From Oxalobacteraceae bacterium (GTDB lineage Bacteria; Pseudomonadota; Gammaproteobacteria; Burkholderiales; Burkholderiaceae_D), in NCBI GenBank assembly GCA_021299035.1, contig JAJTGD010000019.1:1-36527 (forward strand): a stretch of 36,527 nucleotides of DNA. Direction: 5' to 3'. Positions 23,611 through 33,817 of this stretch are shown piece after piece. How positions within the stretch are numbered: the stretch's first letter is position 1; each line of letters starts with the position of its first letter. Below the pieces are notes generated by a model. It did not search any database, was not told the origin of the DNA, and saw only the letters and a program-made list of their open reading frames with translations. Position numbers and translations under genes: made by a program.

Positions 23611-24531
23611 GTGCTGTACCTGCCGAGGTGCCTGCACCGCATCGGCTAAGGTTTCAGCCGCAAACAACTGCACGCAATCCACCTGATCGAACGCGTAGTA
23701 CTGTCCGCAGAAGTCGCAATTGATCTCCAGCTTGCCAAGATCTGCCAGCGCCTCATCCACTTCATCTTGTCCCAGCATTTTCAGCATATTGCCGACCTTT
23801 TCACGCGTGCAGGTGCAGCGGAAATGCGGGTGACGTGGCTCGAATACGCGAACCTGCTCCTCCCAGTACAGCCGGCGCAGCAGTGTCATGATGTCGGTGC
23901 TGAGCAATTCTTCATCGCCCACCGTTGAGGCGAGTGTGACCGTGCGGTTCCAGGTATCAGTATCTTCTTCGCTGCGGGCTTTGCCACCTTCCTCGGGCAG
24001 CTTCTGCAACAGCAGGCCGCGCGCTACAGACGCATCAGCGGCCAACCAGAGCTTGGTATCGAGCTGCTCCGACCGCATCATGTAGTTTTCGATCACGGTT
24101 GAAACAGAGTCACCATCGAGCGCGACAATGCCCTGGTAGGGCTGCTGCCCGGGTAGCTTGTCGGTGGGATCGAGGGTAATCGCGAAGCGCCCCTGACCAT
24201 TCAGGTTCACGAGCTGCTGTAGGCCTGCGTCATCGGCGATGTTGCTGTTTTCGCCTAGCTTGGCTGTCGCGCGAAGCTGTAGTGCAGCATCGCATTCCAC
24301 TACCAGCAACTTGACCGGACCATCGCCATGAATTTGCAGGATGATCGTGCCGTTGAATTTCAGATTGGCCGAGAGCAGGGCGGCGGCGGCCATCATCTCG
24401 CCCAGCATTTCAGTGACGGGTGCCGGGTAGCTGCGTCGGTCCAGCACATGTCGCCACGCTTCAGACAGTTCGACTAATTCGCCACGAACGGGCGAATTCT
24501 CGAACATGAATTTTTGTAGCGTGTCAGTCAT
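23608..24531 (-). CDS. hslO: Redox-regulated chaperone Hsp33
   Basis: This 307-residue holdase chaperone is switched on by oxidative unfolding. The C-terminal zinc-binding switch is intact: Cys239 and Cys241 (CTC) with Cys272 and Cys275 (CDFC), the C-x-C...C-x-x-C pattern of Hsp33. The N-terminal globular domain carries the usual segments VRGELVELSEAW and a following ATAKLGE. It is the second gene after the gamma-carbonic-anhydrase-like gene, with a gap of 12 bases, and converges on ftsB. Confidence 0.96.
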   Translation of the reverse strand: MTDTLQKFMFENSPVRGELVELSEAWRHVLDRRSYPAPVTEMLGEMMAAAALLSANLKFNGTIILQIHGDGPVKLLVVECDAALQLRATAKLGENSNIADDAGLQQLVNLNGQGRFAITLDPTDKLPGQQPYQGIVALDGDSVSTVIENYMMRSEQLDTKLWLAADASVARGLLLQKLPEEGGKARSEEDTDTWNRTVTLASTVGDEELLSTDIMTLLRRLYWEEQVRVFEPRHPHFRCTCTREKVGNMLKMLGQDEVDEALADLGKLEINCDFCGQYYAFDQVDCVQLFAAETLADAVQAPRQVQH

Positions 24532-24543
24532 CCAGAAACACGA

Positions 24544-25068
24544 TTAATCGATACGCTTTAGGTGCTGGCGGTATTGCTGCGCACGTGCCAGATACATCTC
24601 GGCGCTTTGCTTGAGTCCGTCCAGCTCTGCCTCGGTCAGTGTGCGAATGGCTCGCGCCGGAGAGCCGATGATGAGTGAATTGTCGGGGAATTCCTTGCCC
24701 TCGGTAACCAAGGCACCGGCCCCAATAAGGCAGTTGCGGCCAATTTTTGCACCGTTCAAAACGACTGCCTGAATGCCGATCAGACTACCATCGCCGATGG
24801 TGCAGCCGTGCAGCATGGCTTGGTGACCGACGGTGACGTTGTCACCAATGGTCAGCGGACAGCCATGATCGGTATGGAGCACGGTGCCTTCCTGAACGTT
24901 GCTGTTTTGGCCGACCACAATGGGTTCGGTGTCGCCGCGGATCACAACCCCGTACCAGATATTGGCGTTCGCCTTGATGGTGACCTCGCCAATGACGGTG
25001 ACGGAATCGGTCAGGAATGCAGTCTCGTGGATGTTCGGGCGGATGTCGCCTAGCTGATAAATCGGCAT
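24544..25068 (-). CDS. Gamma-carbonic-anhydrase-like hexapeptide-repeat protein (YrdA family)
   Basis: This 174-residue left-handed beta-helix protein is built of imperfect hexapeptide repeats (for example IKANANIWYGVVIRGD, then VGQNSNVQEG). The three histidines expected to bind metal in this family are visible in HTDHG and GHQAMLHG. Family members include true gamma-carbonic anhydrases and proteins of unproven activity, so the catalytic role is uncertain. It is the first gene of a pair with hslO and is divergent from the DUF455 gene, with 50 bases between the starts. Confidence 0.9.
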   Translation of the reverse strand: MPIYQLGDIRPNIHETAFLTDSVTVIGEVTIKANANIWYGVVIRGDTEPIVVGQNSNVQEGTVLHTDHGCPLTIGDNVTVGHQAMLHGCTIGDGSLIGIQAVVLNGAKIGRNCLIGAGALVTEGKEFPDNSLIIGSPARAIRTLTEAELDGLKQSAEMYLARAQQYRQHLKRID

Positions 25069-25118
25069 CGGACTTAAAATACAGTCAAACAGAAAGCCGA
25101 TATTTTACCCTTGACCGC

Positions 25119-25946
25119 ATGAACTCACCACTGAATACCAGCGTTGTCGAACTGCGATCAAGGGCACTGGCATTGCTGTGCGAATCGGATGCCGCGCATA
25201 AAGTCGAGCAGACTCGAGAGCTGTACGCGCAGTGGCTCGCTCAATGTATTCAACTTGATCCATCAACGGTGTTGCAGCCGCATGCCGCGCTGCCCGGCCG
25301 TCCGGCTCGCCCGCCGCTGGTACCGCCGCGTGAAGTCGGCAAGCGCGCCATGCACACCGTCGAAGGGCGGGCCGCCCTGATTCATGCGCTGGCCCATATC
25401 GAATTTAATGCGATCAATCTTGCGCTGGATGCGGTCTGGCGTTTCATCGATATGCCACGCGCGTTTTATGGCGACTGGCTGCAAGTGGCGGCGGAAGAGG
25501 CGCTGCATTTCTCGCTGCTCGACGCGCACCTGCGGTCGCTTGGCTATGCCTACGGTGACTTCAATGCGCACAACAGCCTGTGGGAGATGGCGCAGAAAAC
25601 CGCCGATGACATGACAGCGCGGATGGCGCTGGTGCCACGTACGCTGGAGGCGAGAGGGTTGGATGCAACGCCGGCAGTGCGAGCAAAACTGGCGCAAGTT
25701 GGCGACCATGAGGCCGCAGCCATCCTCGACATCATTTTGCGTGATGAGGTCGGCCATGTGGCGATCGGCAATCGCTGGTATCACTGGCTGTGTGCGCGCG
25801 ACGGCAAGGATCCGGTTGCGCTGTATGCAGACCTCTCGATTCGTTTCAAGGCACCACAGCTGCGTGGGCCGTTCAATCTGGACGCGCGCCGCGCAGCGGG
25901 GTTTAGCGATGAAGAGATTGCAGTGCTGGAGGCGTCAGGTAGTTAG
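25119..25946 (+). CDS. DUF455 ferritin-like protein
   Basis: This 275-residue protein of the DUF455 family is predicted to be a ferritin-like four-helix bundle. Carboxylate/histidine motifs that would bind a di-metal centre are visible as HIEFNAINLALD, EEALHFSLLDAH and RDEVGHVAIG. Some relatives are discussed in connection with tRNA hydroxylation or rhodanese fusions, but no function can be assigned here. The ATG at 25119 is chosen because the upstream part of the open frame lies over the start of the divergent gene. The stop codon overlaps the convergent lpxH stop by 2 bases. Confidence 0.85.
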   Translation: MNSPLNTSVVELRSRALALLCESDAAHKVEQTRELYAQWLAQCIQLDPSTVLQPHAALPGRPARPPLVPPREVGKRAMHTVEGRAALIHALAHIEFNAINLALDAVWRFIDMPRAFYGDWLQVAAEEALHFSLLDAHLRSLGYAYGDFNAHNSLWEMAQKTADDMTARMALVPRTLEARGLDATPAVRAKLAQVGDHEAAAILDIILRDEVGHVAIGNRWYHWLCARDGKDPVALYADLSIRFKAPQLRGPFNLDARRAAGFSDEEIAVLEASGS

Positions 25947-26713
25947 GGCAGCGTGTGGACGTGCAACTGACCCGTACTATCCGCAGCGATCCATCCGCCT
26001 CGCGTCACGTCACCGTCGCAATCCCAGTCAGAGAGTACATACCGCAGCCTTTGGGCTTCGCGATGGATGGCCGGTCGGTGTGTATGACCGTGGATCATGA
26101 TGTCGAGGTGGTGAGCGTCGAATAGTCCTGCGATCGCGCTAGTGTTCACATCCATGATGGCCATTGATTTCTCGCGCTGAGCGTCACGGCTGCCTTCGCG
26201 CATGCCTTCGATAATCATCTTTCGCTCGGTGAGCGGCTTGGCGAGGAAGGCGCTTTGCCACGCAGGATTGCGTACTTGCGAACGAAACTCCATGTAATCG
26301 TTATCGTCCGTACATTGCGCATCGCCGTGCACTAGCAGCATGCGCTGACCACCGATGTCGGCAACATAGGGGTCGGGCAGCAAGCTCATACCAGTCGCTT
26401 GTGCGAACGCTTCGCCGACGAGGAAGTCACGGTTGCCTGCCATCCAGTACAGCGTAACTCCCTTGTTGGTCAGCGCGCGCAACGCATCAACCACCTTGCG
26501 ATTGAATGGCTCATCAATATCGTCATCACCCGCCCAGTATTCGAAGATATCGCCGAGTAGGTAAAGCTGGCGTGTGGTTGCCGCTTCTTCGTTAAGAAAA
26601 CGAAAGAACGCCGCCGCTGTCTTCGGCATCTGCGCGGACAGGTGCAGGTCTGAAACAAAAAGCGCAACCGTTTCCGGCTGCGCCTTTTGATCGACTAGCG
26701 TGGGTGCGCTCAT
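25943..26713 (-). CDS. lpxH: UDP-2,3-diacylglucosamine diphosphatase LpxH
   Basis: This 256-residue peripheral membrane enzyme of lipid A synthesis hydrolyses UDP-2,3-diacylglucosamine to lipid X. The calcineurin-like metallophosphoesterase motifs appear in order: SDLHLS (about residues 21-26), LLGDIFEYW, MAGNRDFL, LVHGDA and HGHTHRP near the C-terminus. It is the last gene of the ppiA-ppiB-lpxH group on the minus strand. Together with kdsA in this window it shows that the organism builds an LPS-type outer membrane. Confidence 0.96.
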   Translation of the reverse strand: MSAPTLVDQKAQPETVALFVSDLHLSAQMPKTAAAFFRFLNEEAATTRQLYLLGDIFEYWAGDDDIDEPFNRKVVDALRALTNKGVTLYWMAGNRDFLVGEAFAQATGMSLLPDPYVADIGGQRMLLVHGDAQCTDDNDYMEFRSQVRNPAWQSAFLAKPLTERKMIIEGMREGSRDAQREKSMAIMDVNTSAIAGLFDAHHLDIMIHGHTHRPAIHREAQRLRYVLSDWDCDGDVTRGGWIAADSTGQLHVHTLP

Positions 26714-26736
26714 CGGTGTGTCGTGAACTTAGCGGG

Positions 26737-27225
26737 TCAGACGATCTCGGCTTTCTCGATGATCACGTCTTCAACCGGTACATCACCATGAAAACCCTTG
26801 GTGCTGGTTTTGACTTTGCGGATCTCGTCCACCACCTCGGTGCCCGCGGTCACTCGGCCAAACACGCAGTAGCCCCATTGATCCGGGCCGGCATAGTCGA
26901 GAAAGCTATTATCTTTAACGTTGATGAAAAACTGCGCTGTGGCAGAGTGCGGGTCGTTGGTGCGCGCCATCGCAACCGTGTATTTCTCATTGGCGAGACC
27001 GTTCGCGGCTTCGTTATCAATCGGTTCGCCCGACTCTTTTTGCTTCATGCCTGGTTCGAAACCACCGCCTTGAATCATGAAGCCATCGATCACGCGATGA
27101 AAAATCGTGCCGTCATAGTGGCCGGATTTCACGTACGACAGAAAATTGTCGACGGTCCTGGGGGCTTTCTCGGCGTCGAGCTCAATGGTGATGTCGCCGT
27201 GATTGGTGCTGAATACAACTGCCAT
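26737..27225 (-). CDS. ppiB: Cytoplasmic cyclophilin-type peptidyl-prolyl isomerase
   Basis: This 162-residue cyclophilin speeds cis-trans isomerisation of prolyl bonds. It has the active-site block [13 protein letters not shown] and the downstream [16 protein letters not shown] segment ([11 protein letters not shown]). It lacks a signal peptide, so it acts in the cytoplasm. AAAGGA six bases before the ATG at 27225 is a good ribosome binding site. It lies 17 bases downstream of its secreted paralogue and shares most of the core motifs with it, as expected for an old tandem duplication. Confidence 0.95.
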   Translation of the reverse strand: MAVVFSTNHGDITIELDAEKAPRTVDNFLSYVKSGHYDGTIFHRVIDGFMIQGGGFEPGMKQKESGEPIDNEAANGLANEKYTVAMARTNDPHSATAQFFINVKDNSFLDYAGPDQWGYCVFGRVTAGTEVVDEIRKVKTSTKGFHGDVPVEDVIIEKAEIV

Positions 27226-27242
27226 GGTAGTCCTTTAAAAAA

Positions 27243-27854
27243 TTAATCGATCAGCGTGGCTGATTCAATGATGACGGGCTTGACTGGCTTGTCGCGACGA
27301 TCGGTTTCAACCGCCTCAATCTGGTCGACGACTTCGCTGCCTTTGATGACTTTGCCAAATACGGTATAGCCGAAGCCATCCTGCCCCGGGTAGTCCAGAA
27401 AACGGTTGTCTTTGGCATTGATAAAAAACTGTGCGGTCGCAGAGTTAGGGTCTGCAGTGCGCGCCATTGCAATGGTGTAGCGCCGGTTCTTCAGGCCGTT
27501 TGATGACTCGATTTCAATCGGTCCGCGGGTCGCTTTTTCCGCGCCCTGAGGGGTATAGCCACCGCCCTGGATCATGAAGCCACGGATCACGCGGTGAAAT
27601 ACGGTGCCATTGTAGAAACCCGTTTTGACGTACTGGAGAAAGTTGTCGACTGTTCTTGGTGCTTTGGCCGAGTCGAGTTCGACAACGATTTCACCGGCAC
27701 TGGTTTTAATCGATACAGTCGGCGCGGCGCGGCCAGCTGCGGGCTTTGCTTGGCCGCCGGTTGATGCCGGTTCTGCAACGGCTAGCTGTGTGAACAGGGC
27801 CAGCGAGGCAGCAACCGCCGCAACAGCAGCAACAAAGAGACGCATACGAAACAT
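27243..27854 (-). CDS. ppiA: Periplasmic cyclophilin-type peptidyl-prolyl isomerase
   Basis: This 203-residue cyclophilin has a Sec signal peptide: charged MFRMR, a hydrophobic core, and predicted cleavage after Ala27 (LAVA-EP). A short Gly/Ala/Pro linker precedes the catalytic domain, which shows FHRVIRGFMIQGG and [10 protein letters not shown]. It is predicted to help folding of exported proteins. AAGGA six bases upstream supports the ATG at 27854 over the ATG three codons later. It is the first gene of the ppiA-ppiB-lpxH group, and its promoter must lie in the 184-base gap to divergent cysS. Confidence 0.95.
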   Translation of the reverse strand: MFRMRLFVAAVAAVAASLALFTQLAVAEPASTGGQAKPAAGRAAPTVSIKTSAGEIVVELDSAKAPRTVDNFLQYVKTGFYNGTVFHRVIRGFMIQGGGYTPQGAEKATRGPIEIESSNGLKNRRYTIAMARTADPNSATAQFFINAKDNRFLDYPGQDGFGYTVFGKVIKGSEVVDQIEAVETDRRDKPVKPVIIESATLID

Positions 27855-27917
27855 AAAAATCCTTTTTTAGAGCAGCTTTAACTCGTCATGCCGTCCGGAA
27901 TGCGCGAGCTTCGATGC

Positions 27918-27923
27918 TATACT
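27918..27923 (+). promoter_or_regulatory. Candidate -10 box for cysS
   Basis: TATACT lies in the 184-base divergent gap between ppiA and cysS, about 115 bases upstream of the cysS ATG. No convincing -35 box is present at the right distance. Other promoter placements in this gap are possible. Confidence 0.3.
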
Positions 27924-28038
27924 TTAATCAAACCCCCATTTTATCAAAGACAGTCCGCAAGCCCTGCCTACGCAGCGAATCGCGGTGCCGTCGGTGGCAC
28001 GAGTTCTGGTTGCGTTCGTTGCCGAGTCCGTATTGCTC

Positions 28039-29424
28039 ATGAGTTCTCTCAAAATTTACAACACGCTTGCGCGTGACAAAGTGCCTTTTGCTCCCATCGA
28101 TCCGGGCAAGGTGCGGATGTACGTCTGCGGTATGACGGTGTATGACTACTGTCATCTCGGTCATGCGCGCGTGATGGTGGTGTTCGATATGGTGCAGCGT
28201 TGGCTGCGAGGCAGTGGCTTTGATGTCACGTATGTTCGTAACATCACCGATATCGACGACAAGATCATCAAGCGTGCTGTTGAGAATGGCGAGCCGATTT
28301 CTGCGCTCACCAATCGCTTCATAGCCGCCATGAATGCAGACGCGGCAGCGCTAGGCGTTCAGCCGCCTGATCATGAGCCGCGCGCAACAGCCTTCGTGCC
28401 CCAAATGCTGCAACTGATTGGCCGTCTGGAATCCAACGGATTGGCCTACAAAGCCAGCGATGGTGACGTGAATTTTTCGGTGCGTGATTTTGCCGGTTAC
28501 GGCAAGTTGTCTGGCAAATCATTAGATGATTTGCGCGCGGGTGAGCGTGTTGAAGTCGCCAGTGCCAAGCGTGACCCGCTTGACTTTGTGCTCTGGAAGT
28601 CTGCGCGTGAGTCCGAACCTGATGAAGTGAAGTGGCCATCACCGTGGGGTAGTGGCCGACCGGGTTGGCACATCGAGTGCTCGGCCATGTCATGCCAGCT
28701 ATTGGGTGAGCACTTCGATATTCATGGTGGTGGACAAGATTTGCAATTTCCGCACCATGAGAACGAAATCGCGCAGTCAGAGGGCGCCAGCGGGAAGCCA
28801 TTTGTTAATTACTGGATGCACAATGGCTTTGTGCGTGTCGATGACGAAAAAATGTCCAAGTCCTTGGGCAATTTTTTCACGATTCGCGAGGTGCTGAAAC
28901 AATACGACGCCGAGGTGGTGCGCTTCTTCATACTGCGCGCGCATTACCGTAGCCCGCTGAATTATTCCGATGCGCATCTTGATGATGCGCGGGTCGCGCT
29001 AATGCGCCTCTATACCGCGCTGAAAGACCATCCAGGCGATCAGCAAGTACTGGATTGGAACGAGCCGCATGCGCAGCGTTTTGCCGATGCGATGAATGAT
29101 GACTTCAATACGCCAATCGCTATTGCTGTGCTGTTTGACTTGGCTAGCGAGGTGAACCGTAGCGGATCATCAGTGGCCGCGCGTCAACTCAAGGGTCTGG
29201 CCGGCGTGCTGGGTTTGCTGGGTCGCGAGCCGCAGCTGTTCCTGCAGGGTGGTGCGCCACTGGGCATGACAGATGATGAGGTGGCTGCCCATATCGCCGC
29301 GCGTTTGGCAGCAAAACAAAACAAGAACTTTGCTGAGTCCGATCGCATTCGTGCCGAGTTGCTCGAGAAGGGCATTGTGCTCGAAGACAAACCCGGTGGC
29401 CTCACCGAGTGGCGAAGAGCGTAG
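28039..29424 (+). CDS. cysS: Cysteinyl-tRNA synthetase
   Basis: This 461-residue class I synthetase has the same length as E. coli CysS. The HIGH-type motif is CHLGHAR, preceded by the zinc-ligand cysteine of [10 protein letters not shown] second ligand region is HIECSAMS, and the KMSKS motif is intact in [11 protein letters not shown]. The ATG at 28039 is chosen because the conserved N-terminus begins there. The open frame runs 54 bases further upstream without family similarity. The next gene starts 11 bases after the stop. Confidence 0.97.
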   Translation: MSSLKIYNTLARDKVPFAPIDPGKVRMYVCGMTVYDYCHLGHARVMVVFDMVQRWLRGSGFDVTYVRNITDIDDKIIKRAVENGEPISALTNRFIAAMNADAAALGVQPPDHEPRATAFVPQMLQLIGRLESNGLAYKASDGDVNFSVRDFAGYGKLSGKSLDDLRAGERVEVASAKRDPLDFVLWKSARESEPDEVKWPSPWGSGRPGWHIECSAMSCQLLGEHFDIHGGGQDLQFPHHENEIAQSEGASGKPFVNYWMHNGFVRVDDEKMSKSLGNFFTIREVLKQYDAEVVRFFILRAHYRSPLNYSDAHLDDARVALMRLYTALKDHPGDQQVLDWNEPHAQRFADAMNDDFNTPIAIAVLFDLASEVNRSGSSVAARQLKGLAGVLGLLGREPQLFLQGGAPLGMTDDEVAAHIAARLAAKQNKNFAESDRIRAELLEKGIVLEDKPGGLTEWRRA

Positions 29425-29435
29425 GGTCAGGCACG

Positions 29436-30074
29436 ATGGCGAAGACCACTGAGATCATTGTTCCCGACTACTGGGAAGAGGCCAAGACCGAGTTGATGCG
29501 GCGCGACCGTATCTTGCGCAAGCTGATCCCCAAGTTCGGCGATTTGCAACTTGTTGGTCGCGGCGATCCGTTCACTACCTTGGCACGCGCCATCGTGGGT
29601 CAGCAAATCTCGGTGAAAGCAGCGCAATCCGTTTGGGAGCGCTTGGTGGCTACCGTCCCCAAGCTATCGCCCGCCACCGTAAAAAAAGCCGGTCTTGAAA
29701 AGCTCGCCAGCTGTGGGCTATCGAAACGCAAGGCGGAGTACCTGACCGATCTCGCGCTCCACTTTTTAGATGGCAGCGTGCATGCGAAAGACTGGTCTTC
29801 CATGCATGACGAGGATGTCATCGCTGAGTTGATACAAATTCGGGGCATTGGTCGGTGGACGGCAGAGATGTTCCTGATTTTCAATTTGCTACGCCCGAAT
29901 GTGCTGCCGCTGGACGACCTGGGTCTGCTGAAAGGCATCAGCGTGAATTACTTCTCCGGCGAGCCTGTTTCGCGCAGCGATGCGCGCGAGGTGTCTGCCA
30001 ACTGGGAGCCTTGGCGCACGGTGGCCACTTGGTATCTTTGGCGGTCGCTCGACCCCTTGCCTGTAGAATATTGA
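29436..30074 (+). CDS. DNA-3-methyladenine glycosylase, AlkA/HhH-GPD family
   Basis: This 212-residue base-excision-repair glycosylase removes alkylated purines. It has the helix-hairpin-helix at about residues 131-147 (LIQIRGIGRWTAEMF), followed by the catalytic Asp in LPLDDLGL (Asp160 or Asp161), the Gly/Pro...Asp arrangement of the superfamily. It lacks the N-terminal domain of E. coli AlkA and is shorter (212 against 282 residues), like many bacterial relatives. The ATG at 29436 has CAGG just upstream. It lies 11 bases after cysS, and its stop overlaps the candidate accA promoter. Confidence 0.9.
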   Translation: MAKTTEIIVPDYWEEAKTELMRRDRILRKLIPKFGDLQLVGRGDPFTTLARAIVGQQISVKAAQSVWERLVATVPKLSPATVKKAGLEKLASCGLSKRKAEYLTDLALHFLDGSVHAKDWSSMHDEDVIAELIQIRGIGRWTAEMFLIFNLLRPNVLPLDDLGLLKGISVNYFSGEPVSRSDAREVSANWEPWRTVATWYLWRSLDPLPVEY

Positions 30075-30100
30075 TATTGGCAACACAAGATTGCTATGAT
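30071..30100 (+). promoter_or_regulatory. Candidate sigma-70 promoter for accA
   Basis: TTGATA (30071-30076) and TATGAT (30095-30100) are separated by 18 bases, a good match to the sigma-70 consensus. The pair begins over the stop codon of the glycosylase gene and lies 57 bases before the accA ATG. Confidence 0.55.
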
Positions 30101-30157
30101 CCGGCATGCAGGGCGGTCACAAGCCGAGCGCCATTGCCAGGATGACAAGGAGCTAGC

Positions 30158-31132
30158 GTGAGCAAAACCACCTTTCTCAGCTTTGAGCAGTCGATCGCTG
30201 AACTGGAAACCAAAATCGAAGAGTTGCGCTTCGTGCAGGAAGACTCTGCAGTCGATATCAGTGAAGAGATCGACAAGCTGCATCAAAAGAGTCAGCAACT
30301 CACCAAAGATATCTACAGCAAGCTCACACCTTGGCAGGTGTCGCAGATTGCTCGTCATCCGCAACGGCCTTACACGCTCGATTATGTGGCCGAGATTTTC
30401 ACCGACTTTCATGAGCTGCATGGCGACCGCTCGTATGCCGATGATCTATCCATCGTTGGTGGATTAGCGCGATTTAACGGGCAGCCCTGCATGGTGCTTG
30501 GACATCAAAAAGGGCGCGACACCAAAGAGCGTGCGCTGCGTAACTTCGGTATGTCCAAACCCGAGGGCTATCGCAAAGCGCTGCGCCTGATGAAGCTGTC
30601 CGAGAAATTTAATCTGCCGGTGTTCACTTTTGTGGATACGCCCGGTGCCTTCCCCGGTATCGATGCAGAAGAGCGTGGTCAGTCCGAGGCCATCGGACAC
30701 AACCTCTACGCCATGGCTGAATTGAAGGTTCCCATCATCTCGACCATTATTGGCGAGGGTGGCTCGGGTGGTGCGCTGGCGATTGCGGTAGCTGACTCAG
30801 TGCTCATGCTGCAGTATTCAACCTACTCGGTGATCTCGCCGGAGGGTTGTGCCTCGATTCTCTGGAAGACCGCAGAGCGCGCCTCTGATGCGGCTGAAGC
30901 ACTCGGCCTGACTGCGCACCGCCTGAAGGCGCTGAATCTGGTCGACAAAATCGTCAATGAACCGCTGGGTGGCGCACACCGTGACCCCAAGCAAATGGCG
31001 GTGCTGCTCAAGCGTGCGCTGGCCGATTCTCTGCGGCAGTTCCAAGGCATGAAGACCAATGAGCTGCTCGCTGCTCGGCACGAGAAGCTGATGAGCTATG
31101 GAAAGTTCAAGGAAATCACTCCAACTGACTAA
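30158..31132 (+). CDS. accA: Acetyl-CoA carboxylase carboxyltransferase subunit alpha
   Basis: This 324-residue subunit pairs with AccD to move the carboxyl group from biotin to acetyl-CoA, the first committed step of fatty-acid synthesis. A helical N-terminus ([12 protein letters not shown]) precedes the crotonase-like core. The core carries [13 protein letters not shown], the VDTPGAFPG loop and the [11 protein letters not shown] oxyanion-hole segment. The length matches E. coli AccA (319). Its last 35 bases overlap the start of tilS. Confidence 0.97.
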   Translation: MSKTTFLSFEQSIAELETKIEELRFVQEDSAVDISEEIDKLHQKSQQLTKDIYSKLTPWQVSQIARHPQRPYTLDYVAEIFTDFHELHGDRSYADDLSIVGGLARFNGQPCMVLGHQKGRDTKERALRNFGMSKPEGYRKALRLMKLSEKFNLPVFTFVDTPGAFPGIDAEERGQSEAIGHNLYAMAELKVPIISTIIGEGGSGGALAIAVADSVLMLQYSTYSVISPEGCASILWKTAERASDAAEALGLTAHRLKALNLVDKIVNEPLGGAHRDPKQMAVLLKRALADSLRQFQGMKTNELLAARHEKLMSYGKFKEITPTD

Positions 31133-32513
31133 GGCCATCGACAGCGTCACTGCGAGCTTCGAACGCGCGCTGGAAGCAATTCTGGCGCGCGTTGTTGTTT
31201 CTGACCCGCCGATTGCCATCGCCATTGCTTACAGCGGTGGCTTGGATTCCTCTGTGCTGTTGCACCTCGCAACGCAGTACTGTCAGCATCATGCAATTCC
31301 ACTTTATGCATTTCATGTGCATCACGGCCTGAGCCCCAATGCAGACGCATGGCTGAAGCACTGCGAGCAGCAGGCTGCTGCTTTGGGTGTACCGTTCAAA
31401 GCGGTTCGTGTTCAGCTATCAGACCATGCAGAGGATGGCGTCGAACAAGCCGCACGTGTGGCGCGTTATGCCGCGCTGGGTGAGCTTTGTCGCGCACACC
31501 GTGTACCGCTTCTGCTCACCGCGCATCACCAAGATGATCAGGCCGAAACGGTGCTGCTACAGCTATTTCGTGGTGCGGGTCTGCGCGGTTTGGGTGGCAT
31601 GCTTGATCTGCATGACGCGGATGGTTTAACGGGCGGCGATGTGTTGGTCGGGCGGCCACTGCTTGAATGCTCGCGCAAAGTGCTAGAGCAGTTTGCTTCT
31701 GCGCTTGATATTGCGCATGTGCGTGATGAATCCAACATCGATACACGCTACCGGCGCAATGCAATTCGACAGCAGATCATGCCGTTGATTGAACATACCT
31801 ATCCGGGCATGGCAGCGACCGTCGCGCGCAGTAGCCAGCATTGGCAGAGCGCGCAGCTGCTGGTGGATGAACTGGCGCTGATTGATCTCACCGCTTGTGC
31901 AGAAGGTGATGCACTTCGGATTGATGCGATGGCAACGCTATCCACGCATCGCATCGATAATTTATTGCGGTTTTGGTTGCAGCAGCAGGGTGCGCCGTAT
32001 GCGCCAAGCAGCGCCCAGTTAACCCAGCTGCGCACGCAGATGCTGGCGGCGCGCAGCGATGCCCAGCCAGCGCTCGAGCTGTGTGGCATGCGGCTTCAGC
32101 GACACGCAAGCCTGCTGGTGGCGCTACCCAAGCGTTGCGCATCACCCCCCAGCGAGCCGCTGGTCATTCAGTGGCAGGGCGAACGAGCAATCGATATACC
32201 GGCGTGGCAGGGCACGCTGCTGTTCGCTCAGGCACAGGCGCGCGGCATTTGCCCGCAGCGCCTGCAGTCGAGCGAGCTGACGCTCCAGCCGCGCAGCGGT
32301 GGCGAGCGACTCAAGCCAGATCCGGCCAGGCCCTCGCGCACTTTGAAGAACCTGTTTCAGGAATCCGCGCTGCCGGCGCAGCAGCGGCCTTGGCTGCCGC
32401 TGGCCTATCTGGATGGCCAACTAGCCTTTGCTGCCGGTTTGGGCATGGATGCACGGGTCGCCGATGCGCCCGGTGGGGTGACTATGCACTGGCGGGGCGA
32501 GGGCAGCGGCTAG
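31098..32513 (+). CDS. tilS: tRNA(Ile)-lysidine synthetase
   Basis: This 471-residue enzyme converts the wobble C of tRNA-Ile(CAU) to lysidine. This lets the tRNA read AUA and stops it being charged with methionine. The ATP-pyrophosphatase loop is [12 protein letters not shown] (about residues 44-55), followed by the HVHHGLSP segment and the [13 protein letters not shown] motif. The C-terminal TilS domain shows [21 protein letters not shown]. The only suitable start is the ATG at 31098, which gives a 35-base overlap with accA. No later start precedes the catalytic loop at a sensible distance. Confidence 0.95.
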   Translation: MESSRKSLQLTKAIDSVTASFERALEAILARVVVSDPPIAIAIAYSGGLDSSVLLHLATQYCQHHAIPLYAFHVHHGLSPNADAWLKHCEQQAAALGVPFKAVRVQLSDHAEDGVEQAARVARYAALGELCRAHRVPLLLTAHHQDDQAETVLLQLFRGAGLRGLGGMLDLHDADGLTGGDVLVGRPLLECSRKVLEQFASALDIAHVRDESNIDTRYRRNAIRQQIMPLIEHTYPGMAATVARSSQHWQSAQLLVDELALIDLTACAEGDALRIDAMATLSTHRIDNLLRFWLQQQGAPYAPSSAQLTQLRTQMLAARSDAQPALELCGMRLQRHASLLVALPKRCASPPSEPLVIQWQGERAIDIPAWQGTLLFAQAQARGICPQRLQSSELTLQPRSGGERLKPDPARPSRTLKNLFQESALPAQQRPWLPLAYLDGQLAFAAGLGMDARVADAPGGVTMHWRGEGSG

Positions 32514-32517
32514 GGCG

Positions 32518-32546
32518 TTGGCTTTCCACGTTGCACCATGTAAAAT
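32518..32546 (+). promoter_or_regulatory. Candidate sigma-70 promoter for lysC
   Basis: TTGGCT (32518-32523) and TAAAAT (32541-32546) are 17 bases apart, 32 bases before the lysC ATG. The leader is too short for a lysine riboswitch. Confidence 0.5.
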
Positions 32547-32578
32547 CGCGGGTTTGTTCAGACGCAAGCTTGCCTCAC

Positions 32579-33817
32579 ATGTCTTTGATTGTTCACAAGT
32601 ACGGCGGCACATCGATGGGCTCGACCGAGCGCATCAAGAATGTCGCACGCCGTGTAGCCAAATGGCACGATGCGGGGCATCAGATCGTGGTGGTGCCATC
32701 GGCAATGTCCGGCGAGACCAACCGCCTGCTCGGCCTCGCCAAAGAAATCACTTCCTCACCCGACCCGCGCGAGCTCGATATGCTCGCCTCGACTGGCGAG
32801 CAAGCCTCGGTCGCGCTGCTCGCGATCGCGCTGCAAGCGATTGGTAAGCAAGCGGTGTCATACACCGGCTGGCAAGTGCCGGTCTTAACCGACAATGCCT
32901 ACACCAAGGCGCGTATTCAATCGATTGATGACGTCAAGGTTCGCAAGGATTTGACTGCGGGTCGTATCGTCATCATCACCGGGTTTCAGGGCATTGATGG
33001 TGACGGCAATATCACCACGCTGGGACGCGGTGGTTCGGACACCTCGGCCGTGGCGGTGGCCGCTGCACTGAAAGCCGCCGAGTGCCTGATTTATACCGAT
33101 GTGGATGGCGTTTACACTACCGACCCGCGCGTCGTGTCTGAGGCGCGTCGACTAAAAACCGTTACCTTCGAGGAGATGCTTGAGATGGCGTCGCTAGGCT
33201 CGAAGGTATTGCAAATTCGCTCGGTGGAGTTTGCGGGCAACTACCAGGTCCCGACGCGCGTGCTGTCCTCTCTGACCGACCCGCTCATGCCGCTGGAGGA
33301 AGAAGCCAGCTCCGGCACCCTGATCTCGTTTGAGGAAGAATCTCACATGGAACAAGCTACCATCACCGGCATCGCATTCAGCCGCGACGAAGCCAAGATC
33401 ACTGTGATGGGCGTACCTGACCGTCCCGGTATCGCTTACCAAATTCTCGGCCCGGTGGCCGATGCCAACATCGAAGTCGACATGATCATTCAGAACCAGT
33501 CGGTCGACGGCCGTGCTGACTTCACCTTCACTGTGCCACGCGGCGACTACGACAAGGCCATGAAGCTAGTCGACGGCGAAATCAAAGCCAAGCTCGGCGC
33601 GGGCGGCATCGAGGGTGACGCCAAGGTTTCGAAAGTGTCTGTGGTGGGTGTGGGAATGCGCAGCCACGTCGGCATTGCTTCGCAAATGTTCCGTACGCTG
33701 TCGGAAGAGGGCATCAACATCCTGATGATCTCGACTTCTGAGATCAAGATCTCGGTGCTGATCGACGAGAAATACACCGAACTCGCAGTGCGCGCCTTGC
33801 ACAAGGGTTTTGGGCTA
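32579..33817 (+). CDS. lysC: Aspartate kinase (placeholder coordinates corrected in the next entry)
   Basis: The reading frame of aspartate kinase as described in the next entry. This shorter span covers the kinase and the ACT domains without the last codons and is kept only as a low-confidence alternative end. The actual stop codon is at 33827-33829. Confidence 0.05.

Noticed and set aside
28319..28801. 160-codon open frame antisense to cysS
   Set aside because: The cysS frame is certain, and the antisense translation has no recognisable features.
32514..32578. Lysine riboswitch upstream of lysC
   Set aside because: The leader between the likely promoter and the ATG is only about 25-30 bases, far too short for the L-box aptamer.
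32579..33817. Shorter aspartate kinase span listed with very low confidence
   Set aside because: The stop codon is at 33827-33829, so the entry 32579-33829 is the correct gene and the shorter span should be ignored.
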